Source of the DNA: Desulfofundulus australicus DSM 11792
Lineage (GTDB): Bacteria > Bacillota > Desulfotomaculia > Desulfotomaculales > Desulfovirgulaceae
NCBI RefSeq assembly: GCF_900129285.1
Contig: NZ_FQUW01000020.1
Span: 1-48,186, forward strand
DNA: 48,186 bases
Reading direction: 5' to 3'
The notes beneath the pieces were generated by a model. It did no database searches, was not told the DNA's origin, and was given only the letters and a program-made list of their open reading frames with translations. Below are positions 17,742 to 26,250 of this stretch, piece after piece; within the stretch, counting starts at the first letter, position 1, and every line of letters starts with the position of its first letter. A program made the position numbers and the translations under genes.

Positions 17742-18579
17742 TTAATCTTCCAGCCGCCAACTCAATAAGAGGTAAGCAACCAGGTACAGACCAGCCAACC
17801 AGCCCAGGCTCTGGAAAAACCATCCCGGCTTACCGGTACCGGTCAGGACAAGAACGCGCAGGTTATATGTTGCCGCCGTCAGGGGCAGGCCCCAGCTCAA
17901 GCACTCCAGCGGGCCGGGCAGTTGCTCCACCGGAAAAAAGGTGCCGCAGAAAAAAGGTCATCGGAAACACGATCAGGTTGGTAAACATCAGCGTATCTTT
18001 ATCACCCCCGGCGACCATGGCCACGGCCACCGCCAGGCAGGCAAAGGTGAGGCAGATAATTAATAATTGAATAAAGCAGAGAATGGAAAACTGGAAACCC
18101 TTGACCAGCAGGGACGCGGTCAGGAACACCACCAGGGAAGTAAGAAATCCCTTGATCCCTGCACCCAGCACGTGCCCGATTAAAAGTGAACTGTTGGAAA
18201 TGGGAGCCAGCAGGTACTCGTCCAGCACCCGGTAAAAAGTACGCCTCAGGGTAAACCAGTTCACCAGGTCGGCATAGCTGGACGAAACTGCAGCCATGAC
18301 CACCAGGCCGGGCACCAGAAAACCCAGATAACTGCCGGTGGCGGTAGTCGTCTTATCGCCCAGATTCCAGGCAAAAATAACCAGGAAGATCAGCGGCCTG
18401 TTCAATCCCCCGATGAGAAAGCGCCACCAGCGCCGCCGCCAGACCATCCCCATGGCCAGCACAATGGGCAGCCAGTCCAGACGGGCTAAAGGCGACCGGA
18501 CTCTGAAAGAGCCCCCGGCCAGGGGGGCACCCTCACCGGTAGATAACTTTTTAGACTGAAGCCAGTTCCCTTGCTTCAC
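17742..18579 (-). pseudogene. ABC-2 type permease, frameshifted near its end
   Basis: The main frame (MKQGNWLQSKK to FPMTFF) encodes five of about six membrane segments and SYLGFLVPGLVVMA. At the VFPMTFF codons a T6 run carries one T too many. Removing one restores CGTFFPVEQLPGPLE, which leads into the 17742-17930 frame with the last membrane segments. The single-base change in a homopolymer may be a real mutation, a sequencing error, or a slippage site that still makes some full-length protein. It overlaps the ATPase gene upstream by 29 bases. Confidence 0.8.
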
Positions 18580-19402
18580 GGCCGGTCAGCTCCACAAAAA
18601 CATCCTCCAGGTTGGTACGCCGGACTACCGTATCAAAATCCTTGCTCTGGGCATACGCCTTTGCTTCGCTCCGGGTGGCGAAGAAATGCCGCTCGGTACC
18701 CTGTTCGTTCAAGAATTCCACGCAGTAATTCCCCAGCCTCTCCTTTAATTCCGCCGGCGTCCCCAGGGCGATAAGCCGGCCGTGGTCAATGATGCCCACC
18801 CGGTGACACAGGCTGTCCGCCTCTTCGATGTAATGGGTGGTCAAAAGGACCGTCATCCCGTCCCGGTTCATCAGCTGGATCAAGTCCCAAATCTTGCGGC
18901 GGGTCTGCGGGTCCAGGCCAATGGTCGGTTCATCCAGAAAGAGAATGGGCGGGCAATGCAGCAGGGCCCGGGCAATGAGCAGGCGGCGGGCCATACCGCC
19001 CGAATAATGCTGTACCCGTTCATCAGCCCGGGAAGAGAGGCCTACATAATCCAGCAACTCCTCAATACGCCGCTCCCGCTCAACCCGGGGCATCCTGTGC
19101 AGCAGGGCATGGAGCAAAAGGTTTTCCCGCCCGGTTAATTCCCGCTCCAGGTTATTTTGCTGGGGCACCACGCCGATGCGCTTCTTAACCTCCACCGGGC
19201 AGGTAGCCACGGGGTAACCGGCCACATATAGCTCTCCGGCGGTGGGCCTGGTCAGGGTCGTGAGCATGCGGATGGTGGTGGTTTTGCCGGCCCCGTTGGG
19301 GCCTAAAAGGCCAAAGATTTCCCCCTGCAGAACCTGAAAACTCACGCCGGCTACGGCTGTTATACGGCCGTAGTTTTTGACCACGTCTTTCAGTTCGATC
19401 AT
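18551..19402 (-). CDS. ABC exporter ATPase (DrrA/CcmA-like)
   Basis: 283 residues from ATG at 19402 (MIELKDVVKNYG). The longer frame to 19531 has no good ribosome site and an unlikely composition. Walker A LLGPNGAGKTTT, signature YSGGMARRLL, Walker B ILFLDEPTIGLDPQTRR, switch TTHYIEEAD, and the C-terminal NLEDVFVELTGREA. It is close to the ATPase at 31452-32291 (shared VVPQ-N-ERELT style motifs). It heads a three-gene exporter operon with two permeases, one frameshifted. Confidence 0.85.
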   Translation of the reverse strand: MIELKDVVKNYGRITAVAGVSFQVLQGEIFGLLGPNGAGKTTTIRMLTTLTRPTAGELYVAGYPVATCPVEVKKRIGVVPQQNNLERELTGRENLLLHALLHRMPRVERERRIEELLDYVGLSSRADERVQHYSGGMARRLLIARALLHCPPILFLDEPTIGLDPQTRRKIWDLIQLMNRDGMTVLLTTHYIEEADSLCHRVGIIDHGRLIALGTPAELKERLGNYCVEFLNEQGTERHFFATRSEAKAYAQSKDFDTVVRRTNLEDVFVELTGREARELASV

Positions 19403-19583
19403 TACCGCCGGCTGTTCCTGTACACAGGTATCGGATCCGGCACCTTTCAACCTCTCCCGCTCCTTCCACGCCCTTCCTTCAGACCTCCGACAACCTGGTG
19501 CGGTTATATTCGCCAGAGGGCATGGAATCATATCCCAGATAAAACTGGTCGACCAGACCCTCTCAAAGTAGATTTACCAACCG

Positions 19584-20405
19584 TCATCCCCGAGCAGCCA
19601 GAACTACCTTTGCCATTCCCTTCGTTCCGGTCATATCCAGCGGCACCACCGGCGTCACCTGCAGGCCCCACCTGGTCTCTGTTACCACTGCTTCGACCCC
19701 ATATACAACACGAACATTCTCCGGCGTAAGCACCGTTTTGGGAGTACCGGCGGCAACAATACGCCCGTTATGCAGCAGCAACAAACGATCGCTAAAGCGG
19801 CTGGCCAGATTGAGGTCGTGAAGTACCATTACCACCAACCGCCCCTGTTCCGTGGCAAGTTCCCGCATCCGCGCCAGAACCTCAAGCTGGTAACGTATAT
19901 CCAGGGTCGCCGTGGGTTCGTCCAGCAGAAAAACCTCGGGCTCCTGGGCCAGGGCCCGGGCAATAAGCACTTTCTGCCGCTGGCCGCTGGAAAGTTCACC
20001 GAGCTGCCGCTCCCCCAGGTCGGTTAAACCCAAATAGGCCAGCGCTCTGGTTACCGCAGCAAGGTCGCCATGGCTAACTCCCCAGGTGAGGTGGGGACGG
20101 CGTCCCTGCAGCACCGTTTCCAGCACGGTGCACGGGAAAGCCTGCCCCGTACCCGGTGGGGGCACGTACCCCAAATAGCGGCCCACCTCCCGGGCGCGAA
20201 GAGCGGCCAGGTTTTTCCCGTCCAGAAAAACCGTCCCCATACGCGGCTTCAACACCCTGGCCAGACAGCGCAAAAGGGTGCTCTTGCCGGAACCATTGGG
20301 CCCTATAATGCCCAATGTCTCGCCGGCCTGTACTTTAAAGGTCACATCTTCCAGAACTGATACGCTTCCGTAGGAAAAACACACGCCCTTAACTTGAAGC
20401 CGCAC
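19584..20405 (-). CDS. FecE/BtuD-type importer ATPase
   Basis: 273 residues from GTG behind GGAGAGGAGG. Walker A IIGPNGSGKST, Q-loop region YVPPPGTGQAF, signature LSSGQRQKVLIARAL, Walker B VFLLDEPTATLD, switch histidine in MVLHDLNLA. This group powers uptake of iron-siderophores, heme or vitamin B12. It is the only intact ATPase of this kind in the window and most likely serves the BtuC-like permease at 24042-25157, although a secreted-protein gene and a second binding protein lie between. The paralogous ATPase at 11.2-11.7 kb is broken. Confidence 0.9.
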   Translation of the reverse strand: MRLQVKGVCFSYGSVSVLEDVTFKVQAGETLGIIGPNGSGKSTLLRCLARVLKPRMGTVFLDGKNLAALRAREVGRYLGYVPPPGTGQAFPCTVLETVLQGRRPHLTWGVSHGDLAAVTRALAYLGLTDLGERQLGELSSGQRQKVLIARALAQEPEVFLLDEPTATLDIRYQLEVLARMRELATEQGRLVVMVLHDLNLASRFSDRLLLLHNGRIVAAGTPKTVLTPENVRVVYGVEAVVTETRWGLQVTPVVPLDMTGTKGMAKVVLAARG

Positions 20406-20431
20406 CCCGATTTCCTCCTCTCCTGGATACA

Positions 20432-20470
20432 GTACCGGGGGTACGCTGGTTTACGGAGCACCCCCGGTAC
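20432..20470. repeat. Perfect 11-bp inverted repeat between genes
   Basis: GTACCGGGGGT and ACCCCCGGTAC flank a 17-base loop between the secreted-protein gene and the importer ATPase gene. No T run follows on either strand, so it is more likely an RNA processing or stability hairpin within the operon than a terminator. Confidence 0.6.
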
Positions 20471-20478
20471 TACCTTAA

Positions 20479-22842
20479 TTAACGGATAATCACCTGCCGG
20501 GCAGATGCATTCCACTCTGCCTGCAGCCCCAGCGCCTGGGCTACAAAGCGGTAGGGCAACATTGTCCGCCCGTTGACTATTTCCGGCGCTGCATCAATAG
20601 AGATGGGCACACCCTGGAGGAGATAGGACTTTTGCCCCACCCTGAAATGAACCACCCGCTTGCCGCCCAGCAGGGTTACGGTCTGATTTGCACCGTCCCA
20701 CAGGATGTTTTCGTCATTCAGACCGGCAGCCAGGGCAAGGTACCTTACCGGAGCATAGGTGCGGCCGTTCTTAACGTAAGGCTCAACGTCCATTTCCTTT
20801 TCCTCACTGCCGATGCGGTACTTTTTGCTGCCAATGGTGAATACAGCCGCCACCCTAATCTGATCCGGGGCAGGGGTACCACATGTGGCCAAAGGTACTT
20901 TCAGTTCATTTAATGTACCGGAAAAAATCCTTTCAGTCTCGCTTAAGGCACTGCCGCTTACTTTCAGATTGACCGCGCCTTCCGGAACTGTTCTATCTAC
21001 GGTTAACACTATACCGCTGACCGTGATGGTACTACCCTGTGTTTCTGTACCGCTACTTGTTTCAGTACCACTACCGGTTACTCCCCCTTCTGTACTGCTG
21101 GCGGACTTTTCTTCTGCTTCACCGGTGGGGGAACCTTCAGACTGCGCAGCAGATTCCTCAATCGGTTTACTAACAGGACTGACACTGGAGGTCTTGACAG
21201 GAATCACCAGCACCCGGTCGCCCTGTTCGAGTCTGATATTAGTTTTGTCTAAAACCAGATCTCCGGTGCTCACTTCCACCACCGGTTTTTGAGCGAAAGT
21301 AACGCCTTCAGGCAGCTCAAGCCTGAGGAATGCCGTGGCACCGCTGGCGTCCCTGGCCCGCACAGCACCCGGCATATTTTCGGTAATCGTCAGCTTGCCG
21401 CCGGGCTGGTTGGGAACACCAATGCGTACCGTGGTCTTTTCTGCAACCACCGCAACCGGAGGCTGCACATGGGCTACAGTTACATTACCCCTGGCCCCGG
21501 CAGAGCCGCCCACGGTGATGTCCACCTGCTCGGGAGCATCCAGAGCCAGGTCAACCGTGGCATATTTGAAGCAAAAAGCGGTTTTCTCAGTACCTGACCT
21601 GATCACGGTAAATTTGACTGTTTGCCTGTCACCGCCTACCGGTATGGGACCGCTCAGTTCGCCATTTCCGGCTTCCCTTTTTACTGTGGGATAAGTGTTC
21701 CATTTAACTCCTTCAGGTAACGTTAGGGTGATGGTACGACCCCTGGCCAGATCACCGGCCATCCCCTCAGTCACGGTAAACTCTCCTACCCGCTGGTTGC
21801 TGTGGCCGGCAACAACATCGGTGGCAGTTTTGCCGTTGACGGCTGCTCCTGCAGTGCTGTATTCAGCTACTGTAAGCAGAGCCGGATCAACGCCCGGATT
21901 GTTGCCCTCGTAGCTTACCTGTACATTACCGGGCCGGGCTATGCTTTCGTCCACGGAAACTGTTCCCGAAATAACCACCCGTCCCACCCCGGTATCCTTC
22001 GTGGTTTCTTTTTTGATTTGTAAATACAGAACACTCCTGCCACTGGCATCCTCACCAATGGCATAATCAATATCACCTGACTGCCACCCCCAGCTCGGGA
22101 GCAGAACCACGGTTTGCCAGGTAAAACCTGGGGAAAGGACAAATTTTACCGTATCCTGTTTCCTGAAATCGGTACCGTTCATTTTAAGAGCCCCGGGGAC
22201 ATTCTCCTTAAGGGTAATATTAGCCACTTCCCCCCCCAGATCGGTCAAGCTCTCCGGCGAAGCAGCCGTAGCCGTACTTCCACCAATGGAGACATTGGCC
22301 ACCGTTACCGTCCCGGAACTGAACCCGCTGCTCGGAGGAGCGTCAATGGTTACATCTATCTTCCCGGATTCCTCAGGCGGCAGGGCCTTGATATAAACCT
22401 GGTCGAAATAGATGTAGCAGCGGAAAGTTTTACTTGTAGGTGCTCCGCCAGCACTAACTTTAAGGCTAAATGTGTTCAATCCTTCTTTTTGCAGAGCAAC
22501 GCCACTTCCGCCCAGAGAAATCTCATCTCCCACGCTGTACACCGCATAAGGAACAGTATATTCATCTGTTGAAGGCCAGTAGGAGCCGCCAGGAAAATAA
22601 AAGCGCAATTGCTGCAGTTCCACAAAGGAAGGCAGGCTGATGGTAACCCAGTCTCCTTTTTTAATGGAGTTGGCGTACTCTTCTTTGAGCAGTAACGTGC
22701 CCAGGGCCACCGTGCTATCGGCACTAACGGTAGGAGTTTCCTGGGCCTTAACTGTTGTATAGGCCGCTGCCGGCCCGGCCACAGTCAGCAAAAAGCAGGA
22801 TACGCAAATCAACACCAGAATTTTGCGCAGCATGGCTGTCAT
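20479..22842 (-). CDS. Secreted protein with copper amine oxidase N-terminal-type domain
   Basis: 787 residues from an ATG behind GGGAGG. The signal peptide (LRKILVLICVSCFLL) ends near AAAYT. The body contains several beta-rich repeats of about 100 residues carrying phrases such as ITLTLPEGVKWNT and FLRLELPEGVTFAQKP, a Ser/Thr/Glu-rich linker (around residue 590), and a C-terminal stalk domain of the copper amine oxidase N1 type (KNGRTYAPVRYLA, NGRTMLPYRFVAQALG). That domain is common on extracellular proteins of Bacillota and is thought to mediate binding to the cell surface or to metal. No enzyme is evident. Its place within the importer genes suggests it acts outside the cell in the same uptake process. 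Confidence 0.75.
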   Translation of the reverse strand: MTAMLRKILVLICVSCFLLTVAGPAAAYTTVKAQETPTVSADSTVALGTLLLKEEYANSIKKGDWVTISLPSFVELQQLRFYFPGGSYWPSTDEYTVPYAVYSVGDEISLGGSGVALQKEGLNTFSLKVSAGGAPTSKTFRCYIYFDQVYIKALPPEESGKIDVTIDAPPSSGFSSGTVTVANVSIGGSTATAASPESLTDLGGEVANITLKENVPGALKMNGTDFRKQDTVKFVLSPGFTWQTVVLLPSWGWQSGDIDYAIGEDASGRSVLYLQIKKETTKDTGVGRVVISGTVSVDESIARPGNVQVSYEGNNPGVDPALLTVAEYSTAGAAVNGKTATDVVAGHSNQRVGEFTVTEGMAGDLARGRTITLTLPEGVKWNTYPTVKREAGNGELSGPIPVGGDRQTVKFTVIRSGTEKTAFCFKYATVDLALDAPEQVDITVGGSAGARGNVTVAHVQPPVAVVAEKTTVRIGVPNQPGGKLTITENMPGAVRARDASGATAFLRLELPEGVTFAQKPVVEVSTGDLVLDKTNIRLEQGDRVLVIPVKTSSVSPVSKPIEESAAQSEGSPTGEAEEKSASSTEGGVTGSGTETSSGTETQGSTITVSGIVLTVDRTVPEGAVNLKVSGSALSETERIFSGTLNELKVPLATCGTPAPDQIRVAAVFTIGSKKYRIGSEEKEMDVEPYVKNGRTYAPVRYLALAAGLNDENILWDGANQTVTLLGGKRVVHFRVGQKSYLLQGVPISIDAAPEIVNGRTMLPYRFVAQALGLQAEWNASARQVIIR

Positions 22843-22861
22843 CCAACCTCCCTTAAAACCT

Positions 22862-23932
22862 TTATTTGGCCGGATAAGCATAAGCCCCTTTAAGCTCTAT
22901 GCCGAGAAACTTTTTGAGCATCTCTTTGTGGATCGCCTCCGGGTTAACATCACGGAAAAGCTGCGGGTAGAGCCACTTCGCCATGTAGGCCATCCCCACG
23001 ATCGCCCGCGGCCCGGTGAAGATCTCGCTGGAGAGCATGTAGACCTTCCCCTGCCGTACGGCGGTAATTTTGTTCCAGCCGGGGCGGCGCATCATCTCCG
23101 TGCGCTTCTTTTTCATCGCGTCCGCATTCTCCCCGTAACCGCTGGGAACGCTGGTGCTGCATGCTTTAATGATCACCTGCGGGTTCCGGGCCACCAGCCA
23201 CTCGGAACTTATCTTCGGGTAGGGCGCCCGTAGCCCGGCACCGATATTCCGGGCCCCGATGCCGTCCAGAAGCTCGGCACCGCCGGAACCCGGACCACTC
23301 AGCGTGTAGTCGGTGTACTGCTCCAGGTAGACCAGCGGCCGCTTATTGAGCGGTATTTTCTTTGTCCGCTCTGCAAACAGCTTCCGGTATTTCTCGATGT
23401 AAGCAATGTAAGCTTCCGCCTCTTTCCTGCGGTTGAGAATGGTCCCCAGGGTACGGATGTCCTGGGCCATCGTTTTAAGCTTGTAGCAATCCAAAAAAAC
23501 CACCGGTATGCCCGCCCGCTGGAGCTGTGCTACAACTTCCGGCTTTAAGAAATTGCCGTAACCGAAGACGATGTCGGGCTTGAGCGAGATGATTTTCTCG
23601 ACACTGGGCGTGAAACTCTTGCCGACGTCCTTTGCTTTTTTCAGCTTTGGCTTGAGCATTTTATCTTCCAGCGTATAGCTGCTCGCTCCTACGATTTTAC
23701 CTGCATCTCCAAAGGCACAGATCAATTCGGCCACATCACCGTTTACCTCCACAATCCGCTGCGGCGGGCAGGGCACCCGTACCGTACGCCCCATGGAATC
23801 CTTGATGGTAATCCGCTTCTGGGCCACTGCTTCCCTGTTACCTGTAACCCCCAGTAAGGCGACAACCAGTAAGGCGACAACAGCTATTAAAGAGCAGGTT
23901 AAAGGAAGCAGCCATTTTCTCCCCCTCAGCAA
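22862..23932 (-). CDS. ABC substrate-binding protein (BtuF/FecB-like), second in cluster
   Basis: About 356 residues. I chose the TTG at 23932 because AAGGAGGG lies 9 bases upstream; an ATG at 23956 is in frame. A single N-terminal membrane/signal segment (WLLPLTCSLIAVVALL) is followed by a TroA-fold protein: RITIKDSMGRTVRVPCPPQR, LKPDIVFGYG, QLQRAGIPVVFLD, and the C-terminal FRDVNPEAIHKEMLKKFLG. No lipobox cysteine is seen. It resembles the binding protein at 25136-26224 and sits just downstream of the permease, so two receptors may feed one transporter. Confidence 0.85.
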   Translation of the reverse strand: MLRGRKWLLPLTCSLIAVVALLVVALLGVTGNREAVAQKRITIKDSMGRTVRVPCPPQRIVEVNGDVAELICAFGDAGKIVGASSYTLEDKMLKPKLKKAKDVGKSFTPSVEKIISLKPDIVFGYGNFLKPEVVAQLQRAGIPVVFLDCYKLKTMAQDIRTLGTILNRRKEAEAYIAYIEKYRKLFAERTKKIPLNKRPLVYLEQYTDYTLSGPGSGGAELLDGIGARNIGAGLRAPYPKISSEWLVARNPQVIIKACSTSVPSGYGENADAMKKKRTEMMRRPGWNKITAVRQGKVYMLSSEIFTGPRAIVGMAYMAKWLYPQLFRDVNPEAIHKEMLKKFLGIELKGAYAYPAK

Positions 23933-24041
23933 AATTACATCCCTCCTTACCATCAAAATTTAAAAATTAAGTTCCCCGGCGCCAGAAATACTGTTCCAGG
24001 CAGGATGAGCTACCACCCCCCTCCCGTTCCGGCCCCTTTTC

Positions 24042-25157
24042 CTACCCCCACCACTGCCGCTTTTTCTTAATTAGCAGGTAGATGAAGAAGGGAGAACCCA
24101 TCAGGGCGGTGATAATCCCTACCGGAATTTCCGCCGGCGCAATGATGGTCCGCGCCAGGGTATCGGCCAGAAGCAGGAGCACCGCTCCCATTAGACAGGA
24201 GCAGGGGATCAAAAACCGGTTGTCGCTGCCCACAAGCATCCGGCAGATGTGCGGCCCCACCAGGCAGACAAACCCGATAATGCCGGTGAAGGCCACCGTA
24301 GCTGCAGCAGCAAGGGTAGCCAGAGTCAGGGTATAAACCCTCAGGCGCCCCACTTTGATCCCCAGGCTGGCCGCCACCTCCTCCCCGGCCCCCAGGACGT
24401 TGAGATCCCAGGCGTACAGGAGCAGCCCGGCCATACAGAACAGCACCACCGGAGTAAGCAGCATCACCGTCTGCCAGTCCGCCCCCCAGAAGCCGCCCAT
24501 CAGCCAGACCACCAGTTCTTTTAAGGCTTCGTTATTGGAAATGTATTTCAAGAGGGATACACCCGCCTGAAAGAGGTAACCAACGGCTACTCCGCCCAGA
24601 ACCAGCGTCTCGGGCGCCATCCCCTTGAACCGGGCCAGGGAGAAAGCCAGGAGTGTGGTCAACCCCCCGAAGATGAAGGCGTTGGTAACGATGAGCCAGC
24701 GCGATACGTCGAGGTAGTTCCCGCCCACCAGGCCAGTCCCCAGCACGATGGCCAGGGCCGCCCCAAAGGCCGCACCGCTGGAAAGCCCCATCGTGTAGGG
24801 CGAGACCAGGGGGTTGCGCAGCACCCCCTGCATCACCGCCCCGGCCCCGGCCAGGCTCATCCCGGTGATGGTGGCCAGCAGAATGCGGGGGAGGCGGATC
24901 TCCCAGACCACCGTCTCTGCCAGATCATTTTCCAGGATTACCGGTACACCCAGATGGGAAAGAATTACCCGCCAGACGTCCGCCACACTTATCCCGGCGG
25001 CTCCCACCGCGGTAGCCACCAGGGCAGTAGCACCGGTTAAGCCGAGCAAAACACCGACCAGGAGGATTTTCCGGCCGATGTGGCGGGAATATGCCGTTTT
25101 AATAGCACTTATATCTGCCCCCGGACCAGGGCCGCCTACTTCGACGGGTAAACCCAT
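24042..25157 (-). CDS. FecCD/BtuC-type importer permease
   Basis: 371 residues with about ten membrane segments. Family signatures are visible: LPRILLATITGMSLAGAGA, MQGVLRNPLVSPYTMGLSSGAAFGAA, FTGIIGFVCLVGPHICRMLVG and IIAPAEIPVGIITALMGSP. It is the membrane pore of an uptake system for iron-siderophores, heme or corrinoids. The start overlaps the binding-protein gene by 22 bases, so the two are coupled. With 19584-20405 and the two binding proteins it makes a complete importer. Confidence 0.9.
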   Translation of the reverse strand: MGLPVEVGGPGPGADISAIKTAYSRHIGRKILLVGVLLGLTGATALVATAVGAAGISVADVWRVILSHLGVPVILENDLAETVVWEIRLPRILLATITGMSLAGAGAVMQGVLRNPLVSPYTMGLSSGAAFGAALAIVLGTGLVGGNYLDVSRWLIVTNAFIFGGLTTLLAFSLARFKGMAPETLVLGGVAVGYLFQAGVSLLKYISNNEALKELVVWLMGGFWGADWQTVMLLTPVVLFCMAGLLLYAWDLNVLGAGEEVAASLGIKVGRLRVYTLTLATLAAAATVAFTGIIGFVCLVGPHICRMLVGSDNRFLIPCSCLMGAVLLLLADTLARTIIAPAEIPVGIITALMGSPFFIYLLIKKKRQWWG

Positions 25158-26224
25158 ACGCCTTTAAGCTCCTCCCCGTAGAACTTTTTGAGCATCTCCC
25201 GGTGCACCGCCTCCGGGTTCACGTCACGGAAGAGTTCAGGGTGCAGCCATTTGGAAAGGTAGTATGCGCCAACTATACTTCCTGGTCCATGGCTTATCTC
25301 GCTGGAAATCAAGTAGACCCGCTTCTGCTTAACCGCACTCGTATTTTTTAGGGCAGGTCGAGACATTAATCTTTGCTGTAATTTTTTTAATTCATTAGAC
25401 GTTTTAGCCTCAAAACCAATACCACTTGTTGTTACTCCCGCAAAACCAGGACTGACAGATTTAATTATTACTTGCGGGTTTCTCGCAGCCACCCATTCTG
25501 GTGTTACTATTGGGTTGGCTAAGCGTCGTTCGGATGCTATACTTATACCTCCGGCCCACTTGATGAGTGGATAGGCACCATGACCAGGACCAGCACTCCT
25601 CCAGTCACTTGTTGAATCTTCCCAATAGACCTTAACTTTCTGATTTGACTTTAAGTTTTTAGTCCGCTCCTGAACTATACGCCAGTGCTTTTTTATGTAA
25701 GCCGCATAAGCATTGGCCCGCTCTCGACAATTGAAAATCAAACCGAGAGTCTGGATCTCTTCAAGAAGAAAATCGGCCTTATAACCGTATACTCTCATAA
25801 CAGGAATACCAGCCCGCGTGAGTTTATTTCTAAGCTCAGGTTTTAAATTCCATTCCAACACCAGATCAGGTTTCAAGGATACAATCTTTTCTATATTCGG
25901 AGTACCTGCACTTCCAACTGAGGGTAAATTTAAAACGTACTTTAGCCAGCCGCGCGACTCCTTAATAGAATCGGTTACAGCCACCACCCGCTTCTCTTGT
26001 CCTAAAGCCTTGAGAATTTCTGCCTGATAAGTTCCCAGAACCACCACCCGCCGGGGAGGACAGGGCACCCGGACCGCGCGCTTTTCAATCTCTCCTTGGG
26101 GAGTAACGAAATATTCCGTAACCGTAATTCTCTTCTGCTGTGCAGCCACTGCAGGCCAAACTGCGGCTGCCAGCAGGACCGCCGCCAATACCGCCGCTCC
26201 CAGGACCAACCAGTACCGCCGCAA
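25136..26224 (-). CDS. ABC substrate-binding protein (BtuF/FecB-like)
   Basis: About 362 residues from TTG at 26224 behind GGAGGTGG. N-terminal signal/anchor (YWLVLGAAVLAAVLLAAAVW), then a TroA-fold binding domain with CPPRRVVVLGTYQAEILKALG, IVSLKPDLVLEWNLKP and the C-terminal FRDVNPEAVHREMLKKFYG shared with 22862-23932. The middle of the gene (about 25330-26000) is clearly poorer in GC than its ends and its neighbours, so the ligand-binding part may have come in by recombination. It follows cobN by 26 bases in the same operon. Confidence 0.85.
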   Translation of the reverse strand: MRRYWLVLGAAVLAAVLLAAAVWPAVAAQQKRITVTEYFVTPQGEIEKRAVRVPCPPRRVVVLGTYQAEILKALGQEKRVVAVTDSIKESRGWLKYVLNLPSVGSAGTPNIEKIVSLKPDLVLEWNLKPELRNKLTRAGIPVMRVYGYKADFLLEEIQTLGLIFNCRERANAYAAYIKKHWRIVQERTKNLKSNQKVKVYWEDSTSDWRSAGPGHGAYPLIKWAGGISIASERRLANPIVTPEWVAARNPQVIIKSVSPGFAGVTTSGIGFEAKTSNELKKLQQRLMSRPALKNTSAVKQKRVYLISSEISHGPGSIVGAYYLSKWLHPELFRDVNPEAVHREMLKKFYGEELKGVWVYPSK

Positions 26225-26250
26225 AACAAAACCACCTCCGGCAAAATATT

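Noticed and set aside
23840-23885. Tandem repeat CCAGTAAGGCGACAA in the signal sequence region
   Set aside because: Two short copies within a hydrophobic valine/leucine-rich anchor, in frame; an ordinary low-complexity duplication with no evident function.
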